64,000 nt of DNA from Luteimonas sp. MC1750 (GCF_016615955.1 NZ_CP067113.1:62001-126000), one strand, 5' to 3'. Counted from the first letter of the stretch, positions 26,423 to 35,063 are shown. Made by a program: numbers and translations. Notes: a model not told the origin generated them from the sequence alone.

Positions 26423-27052
26423 ATGACCCACGCGCAAACAACCGCCGCGCCCTCGAAGTCGCGCCGCCTTCCCTGGATCACGCTTCTGCTTTGTGCAGCG
26501 ACCGTCACCATGAGCCTTGACGCGGCGATTGAAGTCAGCGGAACGTGGCTCGGAGGAGTGCGGATCGTCGAACTCGAGCGCTACGGTCTGCGCTTCAAGC
26601 ACATCCAGGACCTCGAGCTCTGGCGACTGATCACGGCTCAGCTTGTCCATGTCAAGCAACTGCATATGCTGTCGAACGTGTTTTGCCTGCTCCTAGTTGG
26701 CACGATTGTCGAGCGACACATGGGCCCCATCCGCCTGCTTGTGCTCTGGCTGATTGGTGGCTCGATGGCAACGTTGATCAGCACGCTTTTCGCGCCGCCG
26801 CCGTGGAACCTCGGAACCGGTGCATCCCAGGCGATCATGGCGATTGCCGGCGCTGGGCTTTGGCTGGCCATCACGGGCATGGATCGTTCGAAGTCTCTGC
26901 TGCTGCCGGTCACGCTTACGATTGCCTTGGCGCTGACGCTCGATCTGATCGATGCCCATTATCCGAAACCTGGCCATGTTACGGGCCTCTTGCTCGGCTA
27001 CTTGATCGCCTCGGTGTCCGAAAGACAGAGTAGGACTGCGACACGACGATAA
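26423..27052 (+). CDS. Second rhomboid family intramembrane protease
   Basis: A 209-residue protein with about six helices. Ser135 lies in GTGASQ and His185 in KPGHVTGLLLGY, with the helix-2 motif HVKQLHMLSNVFCLLLVG (His77, Asn85). The catalytic loop is GASQ rather than the common GASG, a known variant. ACAGGAC before the ATG at 26423 is an acceptable ribosome site. Codon use looks less GC-rich to the eye than in recBCD. The protein is unrelated in its termini to the 6663-7457 rhomboid. Confidence 0.85.
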   Translation: MTHAQTTAAPSKSRRLPWITLLLCAATVTMSLDAAIEVSGTWLGGVRIVELERYGLRFKHIQDLELWRLITAQLVHVKQLHMLSNVFCLLLVGTIVERHMGPIRLLVLWLIGGSMATLISTLFAPPPWNLGTGASQAIMAIAGAGLWLAITGMDRSKSLLLPVTLTIALALTLDLIDAHYPKPGHVTGLLLGYLIASVSERQSRTATRR

Positions 27053-27375
27053 GGATAAAGGCCCGCTCCGGGCCGATGCGCCGGTCGAAGCGATTCCTCC
27101 TGCGGCGCGCCAGCCGTCGTCCGAAGTGCTTCGATGATGCTGAGGAACACCGAGTCCCTCACACTTCGCACAGATCTGACGGTGCCACGCAATGGGAAAT
27201 GCGATGAGCGCCCATCACGCCGATAAGGTCAGGAATGGCCGTCCGGCATGTACAGCCGCGGCAATGCCGGACCGCCCGAAGCGGCGGACCGAGCCAGCTT
27301 CGGCCTGTGCTGACGGCGCGTCCGCACCCCCTCCCATGCCGCACAATGCTCCCCCTCGCAACACCAGGATCTGCC
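27053..27375. other. Intergenic stretch with a decayed copy of the 29197-29246 sequence
   Basis: No convincing gene. A weak hairpin GGCCCG-CTC-CGGGCC at 27060-27074 may end rhomboid transcription. Bases 27241-27290 match 29197-29246, the 3' end of the YdeI-like gene, in the same direction over about 50 bases with a handful of differences, including the shared CCGCCCGAAGCGGCGGAC. The remainder shows nothing I can name. Confidence 0.6.
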
Positions 27376-27594
27376 ATGGACGTTGAAGCTCTCCTCCGCG
27401 CCGCTCTCCGCGAAGCGGGCTACGGGCCCGATGCGATCGGGTCCGCGCTGCCGCGGATCATGCGGATCCTGCAGGCGGAGGACGTGCGCGTCGAAGTCGG
27501 CCGCACGCTGTCGCGCAAGGAGCGCGAGTACGTGCGGGTGCAGCTGGAAGTCGGCGTCGATGTCTCGGAGATCGTGGCTGGCCTCAAGCGCTGA
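27376..27594 (+). CDS. Hypothetical small protein, 72 residues
   Basis: A compact, mostly helical protein with two Leu/Ala-rich helices (MDVEALLRAALREAG and SALPRIMRILQAEDV) and a basic middle (TLSRKEREYVRVQLEVG). CAGGAT eight bases upstream supports the ATG at 27376. No domain recognised. It is followed by a convergent membrane-protein gene. The even amino-acid composition and good start argue that it is real. Confidence 0.6.
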   Translation: MDVEALLRAALREAGYGPDAIGSALPRIMRILQAEDVRVEVGRTLSRKEREYVRVQLEVGVDVSEIVAGLKR

Positions 27595-27640
27595 GCCTGC
27601 GGCACCCGGCCGGTTCCTCAAGGCCGCACGCCTCTCGCCA

Positions 27641-28036
27641 TCAGCCTCCGGCGAGGGCACCGCCATCGCCAAGCACCGCAAGCAACAGCAGCACGTACGC
27701 CGCCACCGCCGCGACCGCATGGCCGATCACCAGGCCGGCGGGCAGCAGCCGCTGCTTCCACTTGTAGGCAAGGCTCAGCACGGCGCCGCCGGCGGCCGCG
27801 AGCAGGAACAGCAGCAGTGCCAGCAGGGCCGCAGCCGGGATGCCATACGCGTACCAGCCATAGGCCAACAGGGTGATGCCCGCGGCTGCCAGCAGTCCAT
27901 GCAGCATGGCGATCCAGGCCGGGGGGTTGTGGCGGCCCATGAAGCGGATGCAGGCCATCACCAGTCCGCCGAGGGCGGCCAGGGTGAACAGCACGGCGGC
28001 GGCCTGCAGCAGGCGCATCATGTCGTCCGGATTCAT
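27641..28036 (-). CDS. Hypothetical four-helix membrane protein
   Basis: A 131-residue protein with helices near residues 10-30, 42-60, 66-88 and 98-118. Single His residues sit in the helices or at their edges (MLHGLLA, IGHAVAA). The start at 28036 is supported by a strong AAAGGAGCG ribosome site; longer in-frame starts lack one. Similar four-helix proteins of unknown role are common in this bacterial group; no function can be given. Confidence 0.7.
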   Translation of the reverse strand: MNPDDMMRLLQAAAVLFTLAALGGLVMACIRFMGRHNPPAWIAMLHGLLAAAGITLLAYGWYAYGIPAAALLALLLFLLAAAGGAVLSLAYKWKQRLLPAGLVIGHAVAAVAAYVLLLLAVLGDGGALAGG

Positions 28037-28179
28037 GGCGTCGCTCCTTTCGTCTGGCGGGTACGGGCCCAGCGGGAGTCTTGTCCGGTGGGCCATGCAG
28101 CGTTGTGAAGGCCCGCAAGCGGCGTGTTGCGGGTGCGGGCGATGCGATCGACAGCGATGCGCCGTACCCTGCGGGCACC

Positions 28180-28563
28180 ATGCCAAAAACCTGTCCCTGC
28201 AACCCTTCGGTCGCCTACGCCACCTGCTGCCAGCCGCTGCACGACGGCACGCCCGCCGCCAGCGCCGAGGCCCTCATGCGCTCCCGCTATAGCGCCTACG
28301 TGCTCGGCCTGCGCGATTACCTCGCAGCCACCTGGCACCCCTCCACGCGCCCCGATCCGTTCGAGCTGGATGACACGCCGGGCCTGCGCTGGCTCGGGCT
28401 GGAGATCAGGCGCCAGGCCGAAATGGGGGCCGAGACCGCGGTGGTCGAGTTCGTCGCGCGCTACAAACCCGGTGGCGCACCAGCGGTGCGTCTGCACGAG
28501 GTCAGCCGCTTCGAGCGCGTGGATGGGCGCTGGCTGTACGTCGACGGCGAGTTTCCGCGGTAA
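28180..28563 (+). CDS. ychJ: YchJ family protein (UPF0225)
   Basis: A 127-residue protein. The N-terminal cysteine cluster CPCNPSVAYATCC is the family's SEC-C-like zinc motif, and ALMRSRYSAYVLG with YLAATWHPSTRP is the core NTF2-like pattern. E. coli YchJ has about 150 residues and carries a second SEC-C motif at the C-terminus; this protein lacks that end and finishes at VDGEFPR. The start at 28180 matches the conserved MPKTCPC opening. Function unknown; no clear operon partner. Confidence 0.85.
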   Translation: MPKTCPCNPSVAYATCCQPLHDGTPAASAEALMRSRYSAYVLGLRDYLAATWHPSTRPDPFELDDTPGLRWLGLEIRRQAEMGAETAVVEFVARYKPGGAPAVRLHEVSRFERVDGRWLYVDGEFPR

Positions 28564-28693
28564 GGCGCCGCGCGCCGACTTTGCAGGTTCTGAGGCGGGG
28601 CCATGACCCATGGTGACTGCGGGAACTGTGGCTCCGCGGGCGTGGCCCGGCATGCAAATGATCCCCGCAGGAGCCGGTGTTACCGTTGCGCCC

Positions 28694-29248
28694 ATGGCCA
28701 AGCGCGCGCCCGCCACGGTGTCCTTCGAAGCCGTCCTGCGCCGGCCGGCCCGGCCGCAGCGCGCCACTTGGGCCTTCCTGCTTCTGCCGGCAGCGGCAAG
28801 CCGCAAGCTGCCTGCGCGCGGCCAGGTGACGGTGGACGGACGCTTCGCCGGCCAGGCGTTCCAGGCCACGCTGGAGCCGGACGGCGAAGGCAGCCACTGG
28901 CTCAAGGTCGAGAAACCGCTGCTCGAGGCCGCAGGCGCGCAGGTTGGCGATGCGGTGGCGCTCGAGGTCACGCCGGTGGCCGAGGAGCCGGAGCCGGATG
29001 TGCCCGCTGATGTCCGCAAGGCCCTGGCGGAGCATCCGACCGCGAAGACCACCTGGGACGACATCACCGCCATCGCCCGTCGCGACTGGATCCAGTGGAT
29101 GACCTCGGGCAAGAAAGCGGAGACCCGCGTGAAGCGCATCGCCACCGCCTGCGACATGCTGGCTTCGGGCAAGCGCCGCGCCTGCTGTTTCGACCGCTCC
29201 GGCAGGTACAGCCGCGGCAAGCTGGGGCCGCCCGAAGCGGCGGACTGA
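28694..29248 (+). CDS. YdeI/OmpD-associated family protein (DUF1905)
   Basis: A 184-residue protein. The N-terminal DUF1905 beta-barrel part (TWAFLLLPAAASRKLPARGQVTVDG...F.A.L.P.G.G.HWLKV) is followed by helical PADVRKALAEHPTAKTTWDDITAIARRDWIQWMTSGKKAETRVKR, the YdeI signature. Homologues are annotated as bacteriocin-protection or peptide-resistance proteins on thin evidence. The last 18 residues (from DRSGRYSRG) are encoded by a sequence also present, decayed, at 27241-27290, and may be a late addition. The start at 28694 fits the conserved beginning. Confidence 0.8.
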   Translation: MAKRAPATVSFEAVLRRPARPQRATWAFLLLPAAASRKLPARGQVTVDGRFAGQAFQATLEPDGEGSHWLKVEKPLLEAAGAQVGDAVALEVTPVAEEPEPDVPADVRKALAEHPTAKTTWDDITAIARRDWIQWMTSGKKAETRVKRIATACDMLASGKRRACCFDRSGRYSRGKLGPPEAAD

Positions 29249-29301
29249 CCTGCCCAGCAGTGCTGCGACGGCCACGCACGATTCATCGCCGATCGGAAAC
29301 C

Positions 29302-30528
29302 ATGGGCGGCATGGACACCTCCCACTACGACTGGCTGCACCGCGAAGGCGAGACCCCCATCAAGGGCTGGGTCCGCGGCGTGCCGCTGGAAGACCAGGCG
29401 CGCGCGCAGCTGCGCAATATCGCGAGCCTGCCCTTCGTCGGGCCGTGGGTGGCGGTGATGCCGGACGTGCACCTGGGGATCGGCGCCACGGTGGGCTCGG
29501 TGGTGCCGACGCAGGGCGCGATCATCCCGGCCGCGGTGGGCGTGGACATCGGCTGCGGCATGGCGGCGGTGCGCACCACGCTCAACGCGCGTGACCTGCC
29601 GGACTCCCTGACTCGGCTGCGCTCGGCGATCGAGCGTGCGATTCCGGTCGGCACCGGTCCGGGCGGGGAGCACCGCAAGCTGCCCGACAGCGTCGAAACC
29701 GCGCTCGCCGGTTCCGGCCTGTGGCAGCGGCTCGAGCGCATCAAGGCGAAGCACCCGAAGATCCGCCTCGACAAGGTTGAGAAGCAGCTCGGCACGCTCG
29801 GCGGCGGCAATCACTTCATCGAGGTCTGCCTGGACGAGGGCCAGGCGGTGTGGGTGATGCTGCACTCCGGCTCGCGCGGCACCGGCAACCTGATCGGCAC
29901 GTACTTCATGCAGCGCGCGCGCGAGGAGCTGGGCAGGCGCGTGCTCGGCTACCACGTGCCCGACAGGGACCTGGCGTTCTTCATGGAAGGCGAGCCGCTG
30001 TTCGACGATTACGTGGAAGCCGTCGGCTGGGCCCAGGACTACGCCCGCGCCAACCGCGAGGCGATGATGCAGCGCGTGCTGCACGCCATGCGCGCGGAAC
30101 TGCCCAGGTTCAAGCTGCAGGCCATGGCGGTGAACTGCCACCACAACTACGTGCAGAAGGAGACGCACGCCGGCCGCGAGGTGTACGTCACCCGCAAGGG
30201 CGCGGTGCGCGCCGGCAGGGACGAGCTCGGCATCATTCCCGGCAGCATGGGTGCGAAGAGCTTCATCGTGCGCGGCCTCGGCAATGCCGAAAGCTTCGAG
30301 AGCTGCAGCCATGGCGCCGGCCGGGTGATGAGCCGCACCGCGGCGCGCAACAGCATCACCCTGAAGCAGCACCGCGAGGCCACCGCGCACGTGGAATGCC
30401 GCAAGGACCAGGCGGTGATCGACGAATCGCCGGCCGCGTACAAGGACATCGATGCGGTGATGGCGGCGCAGGCCGACCTGGTGGAAGTGGTGCACACGCT
30501 GCGGCAGGTGGTGTGCGTGAAGGGCTAG
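29302..30528 (+). CDS. rtcB: RNA-splicing ligase RtcB
   Basis: A 408-residue protein, the size of bacterial RtcB. Metal-binding motifs: MPDVHLGIGATVG, VGVDIGCGM (Cys85), GGGNHFIEV and HSGSRGTGN. The guanylylated histidine is His337 in SCSHGAGRVMSR. The enzyme joins 2',3'-cyclic phosphate or 3'-phosphate RNA ends to 5'-hydroxyl ends using GTP and manganese. ATG at 29302 was chosen (29311 is also possible). No rtcA, rtcR, archease or prfH gene is next to it. Confidence 0.93.
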   Translation: MGGMDTSHYDWLHREGETPIKGWVRGVPLEDQARAQLRNIASLPFVGPWVAVMPDVHLGIGATVGSVVPTQGAIIPAAVGVDIGCGMAAVRTTLNARDLPDSLTRLRSAIERAIPVGTGPGGEHRKLPDSVETALAGSGLWQRLERIKAKHPKIRLDKVEKQLGTLGGGNHFIEVCLDEGQAVWVMLHSGSRGTGNLIGTYFMQRAREELGRRVLGYHVPDRDLAFFMEGEPLFDDYVEAVGWAQDYARANREAMMQRVLHAMRAELPRFKLQAMAVNCHHNYVQKETHAGREVYVTRKGAVRAGRDELGIIPGSMGAKSFIVRGLGNAESFESCSHGAGRVMSRTAARNSITLKQHREATAHVECRKDQAVIDESPAAYKDIDAVMAAQADLVEVVHTLRQVVCVKG

Positions 30529-30690
30529 GGGCGGCTTATGGTCGCGGAGGCACACCGCCGCCAGCACCGCGCCGTTGTCCCAGGTCTGGGCGAGCAGGCG
30601 CTGCACGCCCGCGTCGCGCCGGGTCGACTTCAAGACCACTTCAATTCCGGCGCGTGACCTCCGGCGCCTGTGCGCGGGTCTACCCGCTGG

Positions 30691-30930
30691 TCAGTCAGCC
30701 AGCCTGTCGCGCACCAGCTCGCCCCGTGCCGGCGTCAGCCGCACCGTGTGGGTCTCGAGCAGGGATGCGAGCCGTTCAAGCTCGAAGTCATCGCCCTCGA
30801 GGCCGTGGCCATGGAGCTCGCAGACCTGGAGGCCCGGTCCGGGGACCAGGCCGGCCTCCAGCCTGCCATCGGGCGCCGCGACCAGCGCGTCCAGGCGGCC
30901 GTCCGGCGCGACGTGTGCAATCAGTTTCAT
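30691..30930 (-). CDS. Hypothetical protein, third gene of an unknown cluster
   Basis: A 79-residue acidic protein. Residues 8-18 and 19-29 are two copies of the pattern APDGRL(D/E)A..V, which could be two small beta-hairpins. The second half is helical (DDFELERLASLLETHTVRL). No signal or membrane helix. It follows the 90-residue gene by 11 bases and shares its strand, so it belongs to the 31706-30691 transcript. Family not recognised. Confidence 0.6.
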   Translation of the reverse strand: MKLIAHVAPDGRLDALVAAPDGRLEAGLVPGPGLQVCELHGHGLEGDDFELERLASLLETHTVRLTPARGELVRDRLAD

Positions 30931-30941
30931 CGTGGTGTCCT

Positions 30942-31214
30942 TCAGTCGCTGACGATGCTGAAATCCAGGCCGTAGCCGCTGATGCTGTTCGCGCCGGTGT
31001 TGCGCACCGTGAACCGGAGCGTGCGCGTACCGGCGGCGTCGACGCGTGCGCGGAGGTCCTGCACCATCGCCTCCCGGTCCACGCGCTGCACGGGATGGGC
31101 GGTGACGTGCACGACGTCGCCGAACGCGATCGGGCCGAACCACCAGTGGTGCTCGACGCCGGGATGGAACCCGTGTCCGACCCAGCCGAAATGATGGCGT
31201 GCGAGATCTGCCAT
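30942..31214 (-). CDS. Hypothetical protein, second gene of an unknown cluster
   Basis: A 90-residue protein rich in His and Trp at the N-terminus (HHFGWVGHGFHPGVEHHWWFGP) and beta-rich afterwards, ending TLRFTVRNTGANSISGYGLDFSIVS. Its middle, VVHVTAHPVQ, and this end suggest a small jelly-roll or lipocalin-like domain. GGAG eight bases upstream favours ATG at 31214 over 31220. It lies between a 154-residue and a 79-residue gene. No family recognised; the clustered His could bind metal (inference). Confidence 0.6.
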   Translation of the reverse strand: MADLARHHFGWVGHGFHPGVEHHWWFGPIAFGDVVHVTAHPVQRVDREAMVQDLRARVDAAGTRTLRFTVRNTGANSISGYGLDFSIVSD

Positions 31215-31241
31215 GTGCATGTCTCCAGCAGGTTGGGGGCC

Positions 31242-31706
31242 TCAGCCGGGCGTGGGTTCCAGGACGATCGGCCGGGTCACCGTGAGCTTGTTCGACGTGT
31301 AGAGGATGGCGATCTCCGAGAACACGACCTGACCCTCCGGGCCGACCGCCAGGGTCAGCGCGTTGTCCTGTTCGCGCAGCACGCCGGGGGCGAGCAGTTC
31401 GTGCCACGACTTGGCGGCGGATTCATCGGCCTGGAACCGGAACTCGGATGAGCTGTTGAGGCGCACGGAGAAGCGCGCGCCGCGGGTGTACTGGGTGCGG
31501 AACAGCAGGACCGCGGGCATGCCGGGCGCGACGCCCGGGGCGTCGAGTCCCTGGATGTGGACGTCACCGAGCGGGTGCGCGTCGCTCGGGATCAGGAAGC
31601 CGCCGTCCGAGCCGGAAACGACCAGCAGGCGCGTGACGTTGGGTTCCTCGTAAGTGGGCAGGTTCGGGATCGGGCGGGTCGGTGCATGGGATCGGGCGGT
31701 AGCCAC
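31242..31706 (-). CDS. Hypothetical beta-rich protein, first gene of an unknown cluster
   Basis: A 154-residue protein starting at GTG (31706), with AGGAG eight bases upstream. A short basic/Pro-rich N-terminus precedes a beta-rich body (TRLLVVSGSDGGFLIPSDAH, VLLFRTQYTRGARFSVRLNSSS, NALTLAVG, VVFSEIAILYTSNKLTV). The strand pattern, ending in a second-gene-like Val/Ser motif, suggests a jelly-roll sandwich. No signal peptide. Lead gene of a three-gene minus-strand unit divergent from the lipoprotein esterase. Function unknown. Confidence 0.65.
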   Translation of the reverse strand: MATARSHAPTRPIPNLPTYEEPNVTRLLVVSGSDGGFLIPSDAHPLGDVHIQGLDAPGVAPGMPAVLLFRTQYTRGARFSVRLNSSSEFRFQADESAAKSWHELLAPGVLREQDNALTLAVGPEGQVVFSEIAILYTSNKLTVTRPIVLEPTPG

Positions 31707-31878
31707 GGCGTGCTCCTGGGCGGCGTGCCTGCACCGTTGCGGTGTGCGGCGACACGACGCGTTTGAACCCCTGCGTGTGGAGGAACGCGCGGGGGCGCAT
31801 GGCACGGACATCAGTGCTCGACCGCGGGTAACGCCAGTACGATGCCGGCCTGGTGACACCAACCCGCGAGGCCACAGT

Positions 31879-32838
31879 TTGAAGCACCTGCTTGTTCTGC
31901 TACCTGCATTGATCTGCGCCGTGGCTTGCGCGAAGACCGAAGATGCAGCGGTCAGGCCCGTCCAGGACGGCGCGCCGCCCGCCGCGTCGGCGGACGCGCC
32001 GGCCCCCAACGCATCGGCACGCGCTGGCCAGCGCGGTCAGGGCCAGCCCTATGAGATCGGCGACAGCGAAACCTGGACCGTGCCGGACCCTGTCTCCGGG
32101 CGGGACTACCAGGTGTTCGTGTCGCTGCCTGCCGCCTACGGGGAGCAACCCGACCGGCGCTATCCCGTGCTCTACGTCACCGACGCGGACTACGCCTTCC
32201 CGGTGGTGCGCAGCATCGCCAGGCGCCTGAACGTGGAAGGGCCGGCGATCGAGGACTTCATCCTCGTCGGCCTGTCCTATGCGCTCGGGGACGGGGGCAT
32301 GACCAGCCGCCGCCGCGACTACACGCCGACGGCGCCGCGCCACGGCCAGTCCGGAGCCGGCGATCTCCACGGCGAGGGAGCAGCCTACGCCGCCTACCTG
32401 CGCGACCAGGTGCTGCCGTTAGTGGCGTCCCGCTACCGCAGCGACGAGGCGAGGCGGCTGCTGCTTGGGCACTCGTACGGCAGCCTGCTGGGCGCGCAGA
32501 TACTGTTCTCGGAGCCGGCGCTGTTCTCGGGCTACGTGCTGGGAAGCCCGTCGTTCTGGTACGACGGCAACGTCATGGACGACTTCGAACGCCGTTACGC
32601 CGAGGCCCACGCCGACCTGCCGGCCTCGATCTACATGTACATCGGCGAGTACGAGTCACCCCGGTCCGGGAAGCGTTACGACATGGTGGGCGACGCAAGA
32701 AGGATGGAGGCCGCCCTGACGGCGCGGGGCTATCCGTCGTTGCGCCTGCGGCTTGACGTGCTGGAAGACGAGGACCACCTGAGCGTCGCGCCACGCGGCT
32801 TCACCCACGGCCTGAAGTTCCTGCTGGGCGCGAAGTAG
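31879..32838 (+). CDS. Lipoprotein alpha/beta-hydrolase esterase
   Basis: A 319-residue protein starting at TTG (31879), with GCGAGG upstream and no better ATG in frame. Its lipoprotein signal has lipobox AVAC (Cys17). The fold follows the esterase D/IroE-like family: YPVLYVTDADYAFP, the nucleophile Ser199 in LGHSYGSLLG, and a catalytic His in EDEDHLSV. Such enzymes hydrolyse esters, including siderophore and drug esters; the substrate here is unknown. An Ala/Pro-rich linker follows the signal. A terminator hairpin follows the stop. Confidence 0.85.
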   Translation: MKHLLVLLPALICAVACAKTEDAAVRPVQDGAPPAASADAPAPNASARAGQRGQGQPYEIGDSETWTVPDPVSGRDYQVFVSLPAAYGEQPDRRYPVLYVTDADYAFPVVRSIARRLNVEGPAIEDFILVGLSYALGDGGMTSRRRDYTPTAPRHGQSGAGDLHGEGAAYAAYLRDQVLPLVASRYRSDEARRLLLGHSYGSLLGAQILFSEPALFSGYVLGSPSFWYDGNVMDDFERRYAEAHADLPASIYMYIGEYESPRSGKRYDMVGDARRMEAALTARGYPSLRLRLDVLEDEDHLSVAPRGFTHGLKFLLGAK

Positions 32839-32859
32839 TTCGCGACGGCGGGACGGAAG

Positions 32860-32881
32860 AAGGCCCGCAAGCGCGGGCCTT
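32860..32881. terminator. Bidirectional hairpin terminator
   Basis: Perfect stem AAGGCCCGC / GCGGGCCTT around an AAGC loop, between the convergent esterase (stop 32838) and M3 peptidase (stop 32910). Position and symmetry fit a shared transcript end. Confidence 0.75.
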
Positions 32882-32909
32882 GTCCACCACGACGCTCCGG
32901 CTTCGTGCG

Positions 32910-35063
32910 TCACTTCAGGCCGCGGTGCTCGAGCAGCGGCTCGACGCTCGGCTCCTTGCCGCGGAATTCGCGGTAGGCCTGGGCCAGGTCGCGCGAGTGG
33001 CCGATCGAGAGGATCCTCTCGCGGAACACCTGGCCGTTCGCGCGCGTCAGCCCGCCGTTCTCGCGGAACCACTGGAAGGCGTCGTGGTCCAGCACCTCGG
33101 CGCCGAAGTAGGCGTAGTAGCCGGCCGCATAGCCACCGCCCCAGATGTGGCTGAAGTAGTTGGTGCGGTAGCGCGGTGGCACGGCCGCCAGGTCGACCCT
33201 GTACTTCGCCAGCGCCTCCTTCTCGAACGCTTCGACATCCTTCTTCGCGTCACCCGCCGGCAGCGTGTGCCAGGCCATGTCCAGCAGCGCCGCCGACAGG
33301 TACTCGGTGGTCGCATAGCCCTGGTTGAAGGTGCGCGCGCGCACGATCTTCTCCACCAGTTCCTGCGGCATCGGCTCGCCGGTCCGGTAGTGCTTCGCAT
33401 AGTTGGCGAACACCTTCGGGTCCAGCGCCCAGTGTTCGTTGAACTGCGAGGGGAACTCGACGAAGTCACGCGGCACGTTGGTGCCGGCCACGCTGGGATA
33501 CGTGGTCTTCGAGAAGATCCCGTGCAGCGCGTGGCCGAATTCGTGGAACAGGGTGGTGGTGTCGTCGAAGCTCAGCAGCGCGGGCTGGCCTGCGGCCGGC
33601 CTGGTGTAGTTCTCGACGTTGTAGATCACCGGGATGGTGCCGGTCAGGCCGTTCTGTTCGACGAAGTTGCCCATCCAGGCGCCGCCCTGCTTGCTTTCGC
33701 GCTGGAACGGATCGAGGTAGAACAGGGCAAGCTGGGTGCCGTCGGCATCGAAGATGTCGAAGACGCGCACGTCGGGGTGATAGACCGGCAGGTCGGTGCG
33801 TTCCTTGGCGGTGATGCCGTACAACTGTCCGGCGGCGAAGAACACGCCGTCCTTGAGCACGCGGTCGAGCTCGAAGTAGGGCTTGATCTGTTCGGCGTCG
33901 AGATCGAACTCGGTCTTGCGCACCTGCTCGGCGTAAAAGTCCCAGTCGGCGGCGCCGGCCTGGAAGCCACCGCCCTGCGCGTCGACCACGGACTGGATCT
34001 TCGCGAGCTCCGCGCGGGCGCGCGCGGTGGCGGCGGGCACGGTGTCGGTCAGCAGCTTCAGCGCGACTTCGGGCGTGCCGGCCATCTGGTCGGCGATGCT
34101 GTAGGCGGCGTAGTTCGGGTAGCCCAGCAGCTCGGCCTTGCGCGCGCGCAGCTCGGCCAGGCGCTGGATGGTGGCGCGGGTGTCGTTGGCATCACCCTTC
34201 TGCGCGCGCGCAAGCGATGCGGCCATCACCTGTTCGCGCAGTTCGCGGTTGGTCAGCGACGCCAGCACCGGCTGCTGGGTGGTGTTCTGCAGCACCAGCA
34301 GCCACTGGCCGTCCTTGCCGTCGGCCTTGGCGGCTTCGGCGGCGGCGGCGATGGTGGCCTCGTCGAGTCCATCAAGCTTCGCGACATCGTCTACCAGCAC
34401 GCCGCCGGCCTTGGTCGCGGCCAGCAGCATGTTGGAGAACGCGGTGGTGAGCGAAGACTCCTCGCTGTTGAGTTTGCGCAGTTCGGCCTGGCTGTCGGCG
34501 TCCAGCTCGGCGCCGGCGCGGACGAAGTTGTCATGGGTGCGCTCGAGCACGGTCAGCTGCTCGGGCGTCAGGCCCAGCTGCGCGCGCCCGTCGTGCAGGG
34601 TCTTAACCCGCGCGAACAGCGTCGGGTCGAGGTGGATCGCGTCGGCATGCTCGGCCAGCTTCGGCGCCAGCGCCTGTTCGGCGGCCTGCAGCGCTTCGTT
34701 GGTATGCGCCGAGGTCATGGCGAAGAACACGGCGCCGGCGCGGCTCAGCAGTTCGCCGCTGCGCTCGAGCGCCTCGATGGTGTTGGCGAAGCTCGGCGGT
34801 TCGGGGTTGTCGGCGATCCTGCGCACCTCGGCCAGGTGCTGGCGCATCCCTTCCTCGATCGCCGGCTGGTAGTGGCCGTCCTGGATGCGGTCGAACACGG
34901 GGGCCTGGAAGGCGAGGGTGCTGGCGACGAGGAGCGGATTTTTGCCCTGGGCGGGCTCGGCGGGCGCGGCGGCGGTCGTGGGCATCGGGGACTCGGTGGC
35001 GGCGCGGTCGCAGGCGCTCAGGGCCAGCGCGATCGCGGAAGAAAGCAGGAGGGTACGCAGCAT
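32910..35063 (-). CDS. dcp: M3 family peptidyl-dipeptidase (Dcp-type), lipoprotein
   Basis: A 717-residue zinc peptidase. Its N-terminus is a lipoprotein signal (LALSAC). The active site HEFGHALHG lies near residue 506, with the third ligand in the following NVPRDFVEFPSQFNEHWALDP segment, which matches the Dcp branch more than oligopeptidase A. Dcp removes dipeptides from peptide C-termini. Here the lipoprotein signal predicts a periplasmic, membrane-anchored enzyme, unlike the cytosolic E. coli form. Its start lies 95 bases after the TonB-like gene. Confidence 0.92.
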   Translation of the reverse strand: MLRTLLLSSAIALALSACDRAATESPMPTTAAAPAEPAQGKNPLLVASTLAFQAPVFDRIQDGHYQPAIEEGMRQHLAEVRRIADNPEPPSFANTIEALERSGELLSRAGAVFFAMTSAHTNEALQAAEQALAPKLAEHADAIHLDPTLFARVKTLHDGRAQLGLTPEQLTVLERTHDNFVRAGAELDADSQAELRKLNSEESSLTTAFSNMLLAATKAGGVLVDDVAKLDGLDEATIAAAAEAAKADGKDGQWLLVLQNTTQQPVLASLTNRELREQVMAASLARAQKGDANDTRATIQRLAELRARKAELLGYPNYAAYSIADQMAGTPEVALKLLTDTVPAATARARAELAKIQSVVDAQGGGFQAGAADWDFYAEQVRKTEFDLDAEQIKPYFELDRVLKDGVFFAAGQLYGITAKERTDLPVYHPDVRVFDIFDADGTQLALFYLDPFQRESKQGGAWMGNFVEQNGLTGTIPVIYNVENYTRPAAGQPALLSFDDTTTLFHEFGHALHGIFSKTTYPSVAGTNVPRDFVEFPSQFNEHWALDPKVFANYAKHYRTGEPMPQELVEKIVRARTFNQGYATTEYLSAALLDMAWHTLPAGDAKKDVEAFEKEALAKYRVDLAAVPPRYRTNYFSHIWGGGYAAGYYAYFGAEVLDHDAFQWFRENGGLTRANGQVFRERILSIGHSRDLAQAYREFRGKEPSVEPLLEHRGLK

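Noticed and set aside
30529..30690. Possible minus-strand remnant just after rtcB (a helical stretch with a TWDNGA-type motif).
   Set aside because: The frame continues into rtcB antisense, has no clear start or family, and could not be told from chance.
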